Positions 10,181 through 21,742 of a DNA stretch of 64,000 nucleotides are shown one piece after another; the first letter of the stretch is position 1, and each line of letters begins with the position of its first letter. The DNA is from Plecoglossus altivelis (taxonomy: Eukaryota > Chordata > Actinopteri > Osmeriformes > Plecoglossidae), in contig BROE01000013.1 in the NCBI GenBank assembly GCA_036571765.1, positions 13,697,999 through 13,761,998 on the forward strand, in the 5' to 3' direction. Both the position numbers and the translations under genes were made by a program. The notes beneath the pieces were generated by a model, which saw nothing but the letters and a program-made list of their open reading frames with translations, was not told the origin of the DNA and made no database searches.

Positions 10181-10198
10181 CCCCCCCCCCCCCCCCCC
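10181..10198 (+). repeat. Poly-C homopolymer, 18 C
   Basis: Eighteen C in a row, followed after CT by another C run. A G-quadruplex or i-motif is possible, and the length is unreliable in assembly. Confidence 0.95.
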
Positions 10199-10444
10199 TC
10201 CCCCAATCAACACACACATAGAATCCTCCCTCGTGAGATTCCTGTGTGTGTTTTTGTTATTCTAATGTGTTTGTGACCTAATCAGTGCAGCAACAACAGC
10301 AGCACCCTGGGTGAAGATGGATTTAGTGCTCCATCACAGAGCCCAGAGATGCTATGAGCACCCTGGAGATACACATAACATATGTACTAGTTTCACTAAA
10401 GCTCCCATTTTTATACCACTTTGGAAGACAAAAACAGAGGGATA

Positions 10445-10498
10445 TAGGGAGGAGGGAGGAGGGAGGAGGCGGCAGAGGAGGGAGGAGGGAGGAGGCTC
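10445..10498 (+). repeat. (GGGAGGA)n short array
   Basis: Six or so GGGAGGA units interrupted by CGGCAGA. The G-rich strand could form quadruplexes. Confidence 0.85.
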
Positions 10499-10519
10499 GG
10501 CGTGGAAACTATAGATCTG

Positions 10520-10590
10520 AATCTGACACACAAACGCACACAGACACACGCGCTTAGACCCGCACACACACACACACTGCAACAGACACA
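10520..10590. repeat. Imperfect CA microsatellite
   Basis: CA units with G and T interruptions. Confidence 0.85.
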
Positions 10591-10689
10591 ACAATATTGT
10601 GAAATCTGGGAGTGCCTCTCTCCTTTTTCTCATTATTTTGGCCGTCTCAAGGCACTCTTTCTCTGGAACCAGAGCTATTTAGTCGTCTC

Positions 10690-10776
10690 GAGTTTCTCCC
10701 TATCTTTCTCTTCCCCCTCCTCTCCCTTGCTCATTTCCTTCTTCCTTTCTTTTTCTTTTTCTCTCTTTTTTTCCAG
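10690..10776 (+). repeat. Polypyrimidine tract ending in TTTCCAG
   Basis: About 85 nearly pure C/T bases that end in CAG, mimicking a splice acceptor. No coding frame or donor follows, so I read it as a simple repeat. Confidence 0.7.
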
Positions 10777-10976
10777 CTGACAAGCCGGAGGTTTTCAGAA
10801 AAGAGAGGGAGCATTAATTAAGACAGTGCCAGCTGTAATTTTCTTGGGAAGTAAATTTCTGCACAACTAAAGGTTACGGGGACCTTTTCGCTGTCAGAAT
10901 TTACTACAGCCTGTGAATGTTAATGCTGCTAATGAAGACATGCTCTCAGACTCTGAACTTAAAAGTACCAGCAGAA
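10777..10976. promoter_or_regulatory. Candidate conserved non-coding element
   Basis: A 200-bp unique island with GCATTAATTAAGACAG and GTTAATGCTGCTAATGAAG homeodomain-type cores, sandwiched between two simple repeats. Confidence 0.35.
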
Positions 10977-11070
10977 AGAGAGAGGAGAGAAAGAGAGAGA
11001 GAGAGAGCGAGAGAGAGAGGAGTGGGAGAGACAAGAAAAAGAGAAGTGAGAGAGGAGAGAGAGAGGGATG
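10977..11070 (+). repeat. (GA)n microsatellite
   Basis: Imperfect GA run of about 95 bases. Confidence 0.9.
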
Positions 11071-12490
11071 GCGAGTAAATGAAAGGAAATAAGTGAACAA
11101 GGAAAGGAAAATTGGATTGGAGGCAGAGGCTACTATTTAGAGTGAACCCTTCCACAGAGCTCTTCGAATCACATCATAAAGAAGACTGCAGAGATATAAT
11201 ATACTCCTGAGACACGGAAAAAGGGACTTTCAGATGCTTACATTTTACATAAGTGTTTGGTGGATGGATGCGAAACATATTCTAAAGAGACAAATATCAC
11301 AATGCGGCTCTGTATTTGTCATTGTACGGCATCTATAAATATACAGACCTGCAAGAGTTATGTGCCTATTTTAGAGTTTGTTCACGTTTTGCGAGACAAT
11401 CAAGCACAGGATGCCCTCTCAATTAGACCAGATATAAATACAGACCGTAGAGTTATAGACAGTTTAGTTACTATCACAAAATCAAATAAGTTGATGGATC
11501 GCAAGGAAATAGCATAGTTTTTTTGCTTTGTTTTGTTTTTGAACTAATGTAGTCACAGGAAAGAAGAATTCAGTACAAACATGTGTGCCTCCGAAAGCAC
11601 ATCTAGCATCTGATCTCAACTGCTTTTAATTCTGTTTCGCTCGCAAGCTGCTTCAGAAACACTCCGGTGCTGTAGAGAAACACTCGTCTTGCTCTCACAC
11701 GGTTATATTCCACTACATATCAATCTGAAGGGCATAGACACCAGCATCAGCATAGACACCAAGACACTGAGGAGAGCAGAGAGATGGACACGCACACGCA
11801 GCCACAAAGACCTACACACGGACACGTACACATGCAAGGAAACGTACACAGCCACTGGCATACTCATGGGCACTCTCTCCCAGACAGAAACAAACATACA
11901 CACACCATACACACACCGACGCTCATTCAACAAGACCTTGCAGTCAAATGACTTCCCTCGTAGACTGTTCTCACACGTTCCCTCCCCAGACCAGACGAGG
12001 GTGAGAGCACCAACGTGGACACAAAGCAGAGCTGATTAAAAGACCTTGGGTCGTCTCACACACGCGATGGACCCAGGATAAACAGGCAAGCCCAGCGCAG
12101 GTAGCAGGGTAGGCCTCAGATCCATAGCAAGGTCAGGAGCCAGGCTGGAAGGCACCAAGCCCCCCTGACAACAGTCTAATTTAACCTGAGGCCAGAGAAT
12201 AATTTCACTTTCTCCTGATCAGTTTAAAAAATCCCCTCTGTCAGAGGCGGCAGATTTACACAAATTAATGGCCTTTAGTGGAAAATCTCCTACGCGTGGG
12301 TTATTAATTGTTAAAGTGCATATATTAAACAAAATGAGTAAAAAGTAATTTTCATAAATTATCTTCTCCAAAAAGCAGGCTCACAAAAAAAGACAGTTGG
12401 ATTTGCACGTGAGATATATTGAATACGATCTTTCAATATGACACAATAAATAGAAGAAAAAAGGCATTATAGAGAAAGAGAGATAGAAAG
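11071..12490. promoter_or_regulatory. Unique island with candidate conserved elements
   Basis: About 1.4 kb with little repeat beyond a weak ACAC-rich patch (11780-11930). The AT-rich core at 11150-11520 and the block at 12170-12340 (CAAATTAATGGCC, GGTTATTAATTGTTAAAG) both look like slowly evolving non-coding sequence. An 86-codon frame at 11257-11517 is within the first core and is probably a by-product. Confidence 0.3.
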
Positions 12491-12492
12491 CA

Positions 12493-12523
<31 letters not shown>

Positions 12524-12560
12524 CAGAGACAGAGACAGAGACAGAGACAGAGACAGAGAT
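12491..12560 (+). repeat. (GACAGA)n hexanucleotide repeat
   Basis: About nine perfect AGAGAC units after a short GA lead-in. Confidence 0.95.
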
Positions 12561-12822
12561 AGAAACAAAAACGTAATGAACTTAATCCTTCTGGTTTGTC
12601 TGTCAACAGAAGCATCATATTCTCTGTCGACCTGCTCAGGATACTGTAGGCTACTACATTACTCTGACAAACATTCGATTTTGAATCCTTTGCATGTTGG
12701 CAAGTTGCCATTGTGTTATTAATACTAATGCATGAATGAATGCATTTAATTACCACCATTTTGGCTAATATCCTTTAAAAAAAATATATTTCGAAAAAAA
12801 AAGACATCTGTTTCTATTCATT
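12561..12822. other. Unique AT-rich stretch
   Basis: Single-copy, ending in poly-A patches. Nothing further is seen. Confidence 0.3.
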
Positions 12823-12824
12823 AC

Positions 12825-12890
<66 letters not shown>
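12825..12890. repeat. (CTGT)n tetranucleotide microsatellite
   Basis: About 16 uninterrupted CTGT units. A long pure tetranucleotide tract like this is likely to be highly length-polymorphic. Confidence 0.97.
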
Positions 12891-13210
12891 CAGTACTCTC
12901 TTTCTTCTCTCTTTAACGACACCCCCAACCAATCCCAAACCCCCGGAACAGCCATCACCAAACCCCTGCTGTGCTCTGTGCTACACCAGCGGGTGTATGG
13001 TGACTGTATGTATGGTAGGCTACCTGGGCGTTTGGTACCTGTACGGTTGCCAGGCTATGATGTGGGATGCTTGTGTATCTGTGTTTGGGGTTAACTGTAG
13101 TTCAGTCCACAGGCTAATAAGGCTTTTAATTACAGAGCTTGGTGGTCAACTGAGCGCGCTCCAACAGATGGACAAGTTGGGGCAGGAGCCATACCCCTCC
13201 CCTTGTGTCT
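12891..13210. other. Unique stretch
   Basis: Single-copy, with a homeodomain-like GGCTTTTAATTACAGAGC near 13122. No gene is seen. Confidence 0.3.
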
Positions 13211-13505
13211 TCTATGCGTGTGTATGTGTGTGTGCAAATGCAGGCCTGTTTTGTGCACGTGTGAGCGTCATGTGTTGTCTGTGTGGGTGTGCGTGTGTTT
13301 TTCTGTTTGTGCGGGTGAATTATCTTAAATCGTTCTTGCTGTGTCTTTTCTTGATACTTGCACACAGACAGACAGATACACAAAGAAAACCCACGCATGC
13401 ACTTACATACACACACATACCCACACACAAACACACACATATACACACACATACACACACAAACTCACACATACACACACATACATACGCACACAAACAC
13501 ACACT
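13211..13505. repeat. GT then CA compound microsatellite
   Basis: Imperfect GT repeat (13211-13318) and, after a short AT-rich gap, imperfect CA repeat (about 13364-13505). The opposing GT and CA arms could base-pair as a long hairpin. All the Cys/Val and His/Thr frames here are repeat artefacts. Confidence 0.9.
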
Positions 13506-14033
13506 GGATTGACAGAGAGCTACTCAACACCTCCAGATCTTCTCTCCAAGACAGAGAGAGGAGGGAGGGAGGGAGAGGGGACTTGTGTGTGTGAAGGAGA
13601 GAGAGATCAGGATGGTGGAAAGAGATGCAATTTCCCAAATTTGGCCCCTAGGACAGAGAAGTAGTCTGTTTGATATTCATCGAGCTGCAAGTGGAAGACT
13701 TGTTGGCGAGGCTGTGAAAATCTATTCACTATGATAATGAACAAATTGTCATACATTGGGTCCTGTCTCCAGATGACAGTGATAGTTATCAAGGAGAGAG
13801 ATGGAGGGGGCTGGGCTGGAGTGTGTGTGTGTGTGTGGTGTATCTGTGTCTGTGTTCCTGCCATGAAACCTGTCGTCCCCCCAGCTCCCCAGATTGTGCT
13901 CGTTCCAGGGCTATGCTTGTCGTTAGGAAGACAAGCCCTCTGGCAGCTCCAGACCATCAGATCACGGCTTCACATTTAAAAGCTGTCTACCTTGATGGAT
14001 ACCTAGCATCATGTGATGTGTGGGGGTGGACAT
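13506..14033. other. Unique stretch with small GA and GT patches
   Basis: A GA patch (13551-13605) and GT patch (13822-13842) lie in otherwise single-copy DNA. The block at 13660-13800 may be a conserved element. No gene is seen. Confidence 0.3.
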
Positions 14034-14075
14034 GTGAGTTTGTGTCTGTGTGTGTATGTGAACACACATACACTG

Positions 14076-14106
<31 letters not shown>

Positions 14107-14148
14107 CTATATATACATGTGTGCATGTGTAAGCATGTGTGTGTGGTG
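14034..14148. repeat. GT/TA compound microsatellite
   Basis: GT repeats interrupted by an ATATATATATAT core (about 14077-14090) and a second TATATA patch. Confidence 0.9.
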
Positions 14149-14956
14149 ACTCTAGTCAAAGGAACCAACCATAGTGTTTTAATAATCAACCAAACGTACT
14201 TGCAGACTTAATGCTTAAGCATGGTTAGCACCTTGCCCTGGTATTTAACCTAAAGAGAATTTAAACAAAAATCGGAGGAATTCTCTTCTCTCCTCCTGGT
14301 CGGGGTTAAACGTCTTCAGAGTGTTCGGTAATTAGCATATGATTTCCATACTAGGGTGCTGGTAGGGGCAGAGGGGATATTTAGGAACACGATGAAACAG
14401 GGGGGGAGGAACAGAGGGGGAGAGGCAGTCATTTCGCTGGGCCACACACCTGAGTTAACTGAAAACATGACCCAATGTATTACTGGTTGTGCTATTTAAA
14501 GGGGCCGTGGGCGATGGGGATAATCAGACAATATTTTGTCCATCTGGATGACAAACGTAACTATAAAAGCATGGTCAGGTTGGTTAGTTGAGATGAGCAG
14601 AGTGTGTATGAGTGGTGTAGTGTGGCGTAATGCAGGTGGGATCTTCATGAAAGACCTTTGGCTCTCAGGCTGCTCTGGAGGAGTACAGACCAAAGAGGGG
14701 ATATACTTGTACACCTTGTCTGCTTCCTAAAACCTTAAGAACATTCTAACGTAATATTAGACCTGCTATAAAACTTACACAAGTAATTAGCAGTTGAAGA
14801 ATTGTGATAACAAGATGGGTTTGTGTGTAGTTTATGTTTGGATGTGGTTTGAACCCCACATGACAATTCTTCAACAACCTCTTGGTCTCCACCATCACTG
14901 ACGAGTTATTAACATTCTCCTCACCTAGTCTGAAACCACACATTTGCAGGTCTAAC
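14149..14956. promoter_or_regulatory. Unique island, candidate conserved elements
   Basis: About 800 bases without simple repeats. The segments 14150-14360 (GTAATTAGCATATG) and 14500-14640 resemble conserved non-coding DNA. No coding frame is supported. Confidence 0.3.
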
Positions 14957-15856
14957 CAGGCCAGGTGAAAGTCTCCAGGTCAGGTGGAAGTCTCCAGGTG
15001 GAAGTCTCCAGGTCAGGTGGAAGTCTCCAGGTGGAAGTCTCCAGGTCAGGTGGAAGTCTCCAGGTCAGGTGGAAGTCTCCAGGTGGAAGTCTCCAGGTGG
15101 AAGTCTCCAAGTCAGGTGGAAGTCTCCAGGTCAGGTGGAAGTCTCCAGGTGGAAGTCTCCAGGTCTGGTGGAAGTCTTCAGGTCAGGTGGAAGTCTCCAG
15201 GTGGAAGTCTCCAGGTGGAAGTCTTCAGGTGGAAGTCTCCAGGTGGAAGTCTCCAGGTCAGGTGGAAGTCTTCAGGTCAGGTCAAAGTCTCCAGGTGGAA
15301 GTCTCCAGGTCAGGTGGAAGTCTCCAGGTCAGGTGGAAGTCTCCAAGTCAGGTGAAAGTCTCCAGGTCAGGTGGAAGTCTTCAGGTGGAAGTCTCCAGGT
15401 CAGGTGGAAGTCTTCAGGTGGAAGTCCCCAGGTCAGGTGGAAGTCTCCAAGTCAGGTGAAAGTCTCCAGGTTAGGTGGAAGTCTCCAGGTGGAAGTCTCC
15501 AGGTCAGGTGGAAGTCTCCAAGTCAGGTGGAAGTCTCCAGGCCAGGTGGAAGTCTCCAGGTGGAAGTCTCCAGGTCAGGTGGAAGTCTTCAGGTGGAAGT
15601 CTCCAGGTCAGGTGGAAGTCTCCAGGTGGAAGTCTCCAAGTCAGGTGGAAGTCTCCAGGTCAGGTGGAAGTCTCCAGGTGGAAGTCTCCAGGTCAAGTGG
15701 AAGTCTACAGGTCAGGTGGAAGTCTCCAAGTCAGGTGGAAGTCTCCAGGTGGAAGTCTCCAGGTCAGGTGGAAGTCTACAGGTCAGGCGGAAGTCTCCAA
15801 GTCAGGTGGAAGTCTCCAGGAGGAAGTCTCCAGGTCAGGTGGAAGTCTCCAGGTCT
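14957..15856 (+). repeat. Minisatellite of 14- and 19-bp units, ~50 copies
   Basis: A 900-bp tandem array built from two interleaved units, AGGTGGAAGTCTCC and the same unit with AGGTC in front (AGGTCAGGTGGAAGTCTCC). Point variants are AAGTCAGG, GTCTTC and GTCTAC. Neither unit contains a stop, so all three + frames remain open (the longest apparent frame is 309 codons, 15069-15998), giving Glu-Val-Ser / Trp-Lys-Ser-Pro type repeats. Each unit carries CAGGTG, an E-box, next to GGAAGT, an ETS-type core. The longer unit also carries AGGTCA, a nuclear-receptor half-site. Confidence 0.96.
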
Positions 15857-16205
15857 CTGTCCAAGGAGCCAGCTCTCCTGGGCTCTGCTGGAGGTGATGG
15901 TGAAGGAGTATGACAAGGTGGAGAAGGAAGTGGCATTGACACGAACGCCCTTGAAAGAAGCACTCCTAAGAAAGTATGCTCTGGAGAGCGCACTGTAAAT
16001 TACCAAGAGGAGAACAGTAAAAACAACAGCAATAAAGGCCAGGGTGTAGGTGGCTCTTAGAACGCCACGCCTGATATGCTACATAAATCATTCTAATGCG
16101 AGACTAAAAAGTGTGCATATTTTAATAAAGGGGAAGAGGGAGGGCACACAGTGGAAGACATAGCTGTACTGTATACTCAAGTTCATGGGTGTGCACACGC
16201 TACAA
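15857..16205. other. Unique stretch after the minisatellite
   Basis: Single-copy. Immediately after the array one + frame reads a helical-looking tail (ALLEVMVKEYDKVEKEVAL and onward) to a TAA at 15996-15998. It is continuous with the repeat frame but matches nothing I know. The rest is AT-rich non-coding DNA. Confidence 0.35.
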
Positions 16206-16312
16206 CACACAGATCAAAGGCACACACACACATTCACACACACAGTCACACACACACTCACACACTATCAAGGATACGTTCGCCAAGATTCACACACGCA
16301 AACGCACACAGC
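16206..16312. repeat. Imperfect CA microsatellite
   Basis: CA units with TC and GT breaks, plus a second patch at about 16288-16312. Confidence 0.88.
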
Positions 16313-16800
16313 ACTAAATAGGCGAGGTACATTCTCATATCCACATATGCAACTAAGCTTGATATTGTGAGCCCATTTCTACTCTATGGAGTCTTGAGAA
16401 GGGCAGGTGCTCCACTGGGGAGGCTAGGCGGTCATTGACATTAATCACTGTTCAGACAGTGTGTCTAGGCCACCGTCCGGCCGTGCGTCTTGCTCGGAGT
16501 GATGGATATGCAGGACCAAATATCTGCTATAGTGAGGCAGACACAAGACACCTCATAAAGACTCAGTCACAGGGGAATGACGTTAATCACTACAGCAAAT
16601 GACATTATAAACTTACAAAGACTATTAGCAGGCGTGATGAATTAGAACGGAAAAGTGTTCATTTCAGTAGACATTCACAGTGTTTTGTAGCTGTGTTTTA
16701 CGTTTGGGCACGGTTAGCTGCCGTTGTGACTGTTGCTTTCAACAATGCAATACCTAAAACATGACAAGGCAGAGGGCATCGCTCAATTTGGTGCTGACAG
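16313..16800. other. Unique stretch
   Basis: Single-copy DNA. The block 16400-16640 includes CATTAATCACTG and GACGTTAATCACTAC, two similar TTAATCAC homeodomain-type sites about 150 bp apart. No gene is seen. Confidence 0.3.
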
Positions 16801-17435
16801 CCTCTCCTCCACCATCCATCTCTCCACCTTCATCGCTACCTCTTTGCACTTACATTCATATCTTCTCATCCTTCCACCTCTCTATCTCTTGCATGTTCTA
16901 TTCCATCTCTCAACCTTTCCATTTCATCACCTCTGCATATTCTTCTCTCTATTTATCCACCTCTCCATCTCTGCACCTCTCCATCTCACTATCTTTGCAT
17001 ATTCCCCTCTCTATCCCTCACCCTCTCCATCTCTCCACCTCTCCACCTCTTCATCTCTCCACCTCTTCATCTCTCCACCTCTTCATCTCTCCATCTCCTC
17101 ACCTCTCCATCCCTCCACCTCTCCATCTCTCCACCTCTCCATATCTCCACCTCTCCATCTCTGCACCTCTCCATCTCACTATCTTTGCATACTCCTCTCT
17201 CTATCCCTCACCCTCTCCATCTCTCCACCTCTCCACCTCTTCATCTCTTCATCTTTCCATCTCTTCATCTCTCCACCTCTTCATCTCTCCATCTCCTCAC
17301 CTCTCCATCCCTCCACCTCTCCATCTCTCCACCTCTCCATATCTCCACCTCTCCATCCCTCCACCTCTCTATCTCTCCACCTCTCCATCCCTCCACCTCT
17401 CCATCCCTCCACCTCTTCATCTTTCCACCTATCAA
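16801..17435. repeat. CCATCTCTC 9-mer array with 190-bp higher-order repeat
   Basis: About 630 bases of imperfect 9-bp units (CCATCTCTC, CCACCTCTC, TCATCTCTC). A larger block is duplicated with an offset of 190 bp: the landmark CCATCTCACTATCTTTGCAT occurs at 16981 and again at 17171, with matching surroundings. The Ser/Leu/His/Pro frames (up to 295 codons) and their complements are by-products of a unit divisible by 3. Confidence 0.93.
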
Positions 17436-18122
17436 ACTCTCTGCCAGGCTTGTCTGCCTCACAAAAAAAATCCACAGAGAAACAGACTAAATACAAACAA
17501 CCAGACCTCCGTGAAGTGTACCGCCAGCCGCCGGTGTACGCATGGCGTCCTGTTGATGGAGCGCTGGCGTGGCGTGGAGGATTTGTCTCCGATACACATG
17601 CTGTGCCCTTAAGAAAATGACGGCCTTGTCACACGACAGAGGGGGCCGGCGACACTCAGGATATAAATCTGAGCAGGAGATAAAGGAAGTACATGATAAA
17701 TTAACCGCCGCATATAAATTCTTAAGAGCCTCCATTTTAATGCCGGTCATTATTCAACAAATTTTTCTAAGAAATGCCACATGGGCAGGAACACGTAATT
17801 AGTGGGAGAAAAGTGAAACTGTCACCAGTAATGGTTTACTCCGACGCCTCACCTTATCAGACAAAGTAGGGGGGTTGGAAGGTTTGTGTGGGGTTGAGGA
17901 TGTGTGTGTGTGCATATGTGTGAGAATGGGGTACAGTTGGTCTGTGGTCACAAGCTGCCATCACGGCCATTGTGAAGAGTGAGCGTGTGTTGGGGAGTGT
18001 GGGAGCCTAGCAGGCCCAGTTTGAATCCTTAATTTGAAGCATTAGGGGATGTCTCCATAATCTCTTCTCTCTTTCTCAAAGGCTAGTTGTGTTAGAAAGA
18101 ATATATGTGATGCCGCAGCTTC

Positions 18123-18124
<2 letters not shown>
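17436..18124. promoter_or_regulatory. Unique island, candidate conserved element at 17600-17810
   Basis: The core has ATAAATCTGAGCAGGAG, GATAAATTAACCGCC and ACGTAATTAGTGG cores and no simple repeat, as expected for a homeodomain-responsive enhancer. A small GT patch lies at 17902-17925. Open frames over this core in both strands are short and unrelated to known proteins. Confidence 0.4.

Positions 18125-18172
<48 letters not shown>
18125..18172. repeat. (CT)n microsatellite, ~23 units
   Basis: A pure CT run of about 47 bases. Confidence 0.97.
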
Positions 18173-18173
<1 letters not shown>

Positions 18174-18780
18174 ATTGCCAAGGCCTCAATAAATCTGAAG
18201 TCACAGGGGATATTGTTAGTGTTGGGCAGAGTACTATTAAAATGAAGTGAAATTTATGGATGACACTTTGTAACAATTAATCAGGGACTGTTGATTAATA
18301 AAGTTGGTCGGCTATTCTCTTGAAACCTGGGAGGCTATGAGCATTGTCAGACGGATCATTTTAGTCATTATTTTTGATTAATGCACCCGGATACTCAGAC
18401 TTCAACCGAAAGGAGAGGGTTGAGGGGGGAGGGCAATATTGTGTGTGTGTTGTTAACTTATCCGCTATGCAAAATCATAAATAGTGAATGAGCTTGTGTA
18501 CAGTTAACCTTGGCTAAGGCAAAGAGATTTGAGGGAGAGAAATGTGCACATTCAGCAAATAAATGGCTGCAGGGATTAAAAAAACAAATTGGGTTAGTTT
18601 GATGAACATCACCTCTTCAGACCTGTCCGTCTTCTCTGGACGCCTGTGATTAATTAGTTTGTTTAGATACTCAATTAGTTCAGCCATGCAGAAAGGAGAG
18701 GGGGACCGCAAGGGGAGGAGGCGAGGGGAAGAGGGGAGGTAAATGAGGACCAGGGAGGGAGAAAGAGCAAGTTGAGGGAG

Positions 18781-18784
<4 letters not shown>
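18173..18784. promoter_or_regulatory. Candidate conserved non-coding element
   Basis: AT-rich unique block. It contains an inverted pair, TTAATCA and TGATTAA, separated by about 8 bases near 18280-18300, within AACAATTAATCAGG...TTGATTAATAAAG. A further homeodomain-type block lies at 18640-18690. No gene is seen. Confidence 0.4.

Positions 18785-18840
<56 letters not shown>
18785..18840 (+). repeat. (GA)n microsatellite, ~27 units
   Basis: A pure GA run. Confidence 0.97.
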
Positions 18841-18842
<2 letters not shown>

Positions 18843-19120
18843 ATGGAGAGGGGACAGAGGGGAGAGAGGTACCAACCAGGGCACAACCTCTGGTTCATTT
18901 GTGGTCCACATCCCCTTGGGACTGGTAGTGACACCTCAGCTATCCTGATGGCATGAGACTCTTCTTTCTGAACTCACTCCTTCCCTCTCTCTTTGGCCAT
19001 GTGTTACATGAATACGTTGTAGAACAGATGTATGGTTATAGATTTACAATACTGTGGAAGCCAATATACCTCGCTGATAGGAAAAATTGCACATTTTTTG
19101 TTTCTGTGTGTGGATATGAT

Positions 19121-19124
<4 letters not shown>
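18841..19124. other. Unique stretch
   Basis: Single-copy. Nothing further is seen. Confidence 0.3.
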
Positions 19125-19180
<56 letters not shown>

Positions 19181-19192
19181 GTGTGTGTGTGA
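19125..19192. repeat. (GT)n microsatellite, ~33 units
   Basis: Nearly pure GT with one GC substitution. Confidence 0.97.
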
Positions 19193-19309
19193 TTTACTGT
19201 TTGTGTCAGAGTCTTGTGTGCCCTATTCTCTGAGTGCCACCCTCTGTCGTCGTATAATTTAAAACCGGACATTAATTATGGACGCATGTCTGTTCCTCCA
19301 CTGACAACT

Positions 19310-19402
19310 CTTTCCTCTCTCTCGCTCTCTCTGTCTCTCCCTCTCTCCATCTCTCTCCCTGTCTCCTCTATCTCTCTCAGTCTCTCTCGCACACACACAC
19401 AT
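19310..19402. repeat. CT then CA simple repeat
   Basis: Imperfect CT tract ending in a short CA run. Confidence 0.85.
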
Positions 19403-20745
19403 GACTGGCACTCAAATGTTCACTCACACATGCTCTCACTCAAAATCCATTCCCAAGCAGACCCCTTTTTCACATTGTCACATCAGATTTGCTGAAACAA
19501 CAGTAAAAACATAACTGTTCTCTCCCTCTGTGCACCCCCCCTACCCAAACACACACACCTCACCACCCTACATCCTCTACCAGTCACTACAAATGGTTGC
19601 TTTGGGAGAAGTGTGTATGTGTATGTGTGTGTGTGTGTGTCGGTGGATTGGTACAGATGGTTTAGTCTGTCTATCCCATCCAGTTAAGCCGCCAACGGGA
19701 CTCAAAAGAGTGTGCTAATGGAGCCAGACCCAGAGTGCTTGTCACACTAACATTTCTGCTGTCACAGCATTTTAGCATTTTAGCGCACACGCACGCACGC
19801 ACACACACCCACCCATACACAACATGTGTCTCTCAGCGCATCTATCTGATAGACACATGGTGTGTGTGTGTGTGTATGTCAGGGAGGTCTGGAGATGCTG
19901 GAGAGTCAGGTTGAGATAATTGCTCAGTAGTCTGCAGAACAGCAGGGAATAGAGTGACAAACCAAGCTGCATTGCTGTGTGTCACTGCTGGATTGGGAAG
20001 TGGCCAGGTTTCACCATGAGGGTTTACGAAAATCACGGTGTCAAACAAATATATGTATCTCATGAATGAGGTTTTGTCAAATGCTGACCTCCCTGACCTC
20101 AGAGGTCTCTGATCCCAGACCAGGGATGACAGAGAGTACTGCCCCTCCTCCCCTTCCAGTCTGCTCCCCGCGGACCATCTCCTTGGTATCACCGCTGTCT
20201 CACATTTAAGCAGGCCCGCCCCTCAAATAAGTCAAACCTAGAGGGACTTGTTCAACCCAAACCCCCAGACTCACTCACACATACTTTCCCTCCTCTGTTC
20301 CAGCCCAAATTGACTGAATAATTGATGTTGATCTTCAGATGTGTTCGTTAAGATACACAGGGTGGATGGGTCATGTCATGAGTGTGTGTGCGTGTGTGTG
20401 TTTTCATGTTTTCAGGCACATCAGGGGGACAGCCACCCCCACCACTCCGACCCGACCCCCCTCACCCCCTGTCTCAACCCCGCCCTCCCTCTGTTATCAC
20501 CAGAGATTCCCCCTGACGTCCGCATGCTAAACTCCAAAGTTTTCTGGTCAGGCCCAGCTGACAAATACACAAACCGGTAGTGATGTTGAGCAGCTCCCAG
20601 ACAGGCTTTTAGAGGCCTGCGACTGACAGCAGAGAGACGACTGTGAGGAGGAGTGCTAGGGGGCCATGCAAGTTTAAACAGACAATGCAATTCAGAATAG
20701 TTTGTTTTTGGAGAGAAACAGAGTGAAAGAGAAGGGGGTAGAGGT
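19403..20745. other. Unique stretch with short GT/CA patches
   Basis: GT or CA patches lie at 19615-19641, 19784-19807, 19859-19875 and 20383-20402. The rest is single-copy without coding evidence. The 116-codon minus frame at 19842-20192 has no recognised product. Confidence 0.35.
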
Positions 20746-20746
20746 G

Positions 20747-20749
<3 letters not shown>

Positions 20750-20798
<49 letters not shown>
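20750..20798 (+). repeat. (GA)n microsatellite
   Basis: A pure GA run of about 24 units. Confidence 0.96.
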
Positions 20799-21742
20799 CA
20801 GAAGATCAGCAGAGATGTTGACATCCCATTACATATTTACCAGATAAAGGCTTTAGACAAGTGGACAGTCTCAGTCCTCAGAGTTTGCATGCCAGTCTGT
20901 GTAGTGGCATTGTGTACGGTTCAATGTGAGTGCTATGTTTTTTAAAGACATACATTTTGGTCTTGGTTTCAAATGCTGATTTTCAGTGCAATTTCAGATA
21001 TTGAATGTTGATGGAACACGAAGGGCTTAATACAGTAATAGAAAAACCTACAGAAAAATTTAAAGAATTTGTATTTTATTTTATTAGAAATAACCAAATA
21101 TTTTTACCGAGAATGAAAAGAAAGTGTATCCATAATGATGAAAAAAGACAATAAGCTCCTATTGAAACAAACCAGGAAACAGCAGCCAAACGTCTGCAGG
21201 AAAAACCACAGCTGCATATTTCTACCAAGCCGCTATGACAACAACAACAAAGAAAAAGACAATAAAAAACATTCATCAAAACTATTTGAGGAATGGCCCA
21301 ATTCATTGTGGGGCGAGGGGAAAGAAATATCATCAATATTTGACATTGTTTTATGGAGAAGCCACTTGATTTCATCCTGAGACTCTGAGAATGACCAGCA
21401 GCGATCAATTACCATTGACAAGATTTGTGTGTGTTTCAGTCTTCTCCAGCCGGCTGGTCTGAAGTGGCACTCATCTTACCCTGCTGCTCCCTGTGAGCTG
21501 TCGAGGAGGTGGCTTGGACTGCTACACTGTAGCACTACAATTAATAGGAACACACGATCATTACTACCGCTACTATCAGTTTTTAAAGTCATTTCAGTAA
21601 TGGCAGTTACCGGATTAGTTATCGTAATACTATTACTCCATGTAAATCCTGCTATGGTACTATTATTATCTGTATAAGCAATGCTAATAGTTTTATTGTC
21701 ATCATAGTGATTCTAGGTTCTAGTACACTCTTTGAGGGCAAG
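20799..21742. promoter_or_regulatory. Unique AT-rich island
   Basis: About 940 bases without simple repeats. The AT-rich section 21000-21420 carries antiparallel weak open frames and could be a conserved element. No known protein is recognised on either strand. Confidence 0.3.

Noticed and set aside
10690..10830. Perfect-looking splice acceptor after an 85-base pyrimidine tract
   Set aside because: No open frame or donor follows, and pyrimidine simple repeats ending in CAG are common here.
15069..15998. 309-codon open frame, the longest defined one in the window, ending in a helical-looking tail
   Set aside because: About 260 codons are the 14/19-bp minisatellite, which is open in all three frames because its units contain no stop. 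The 45-codon tail matches no protein I know and has no start or splice support of its own.
16733..17620. Overlapping 283- and 295-codon Ser/Leu/His/Pro frames
   Set aside because: Direct products of a 9-bp CTCCAT-type repeat. Both frames and their complements are open.
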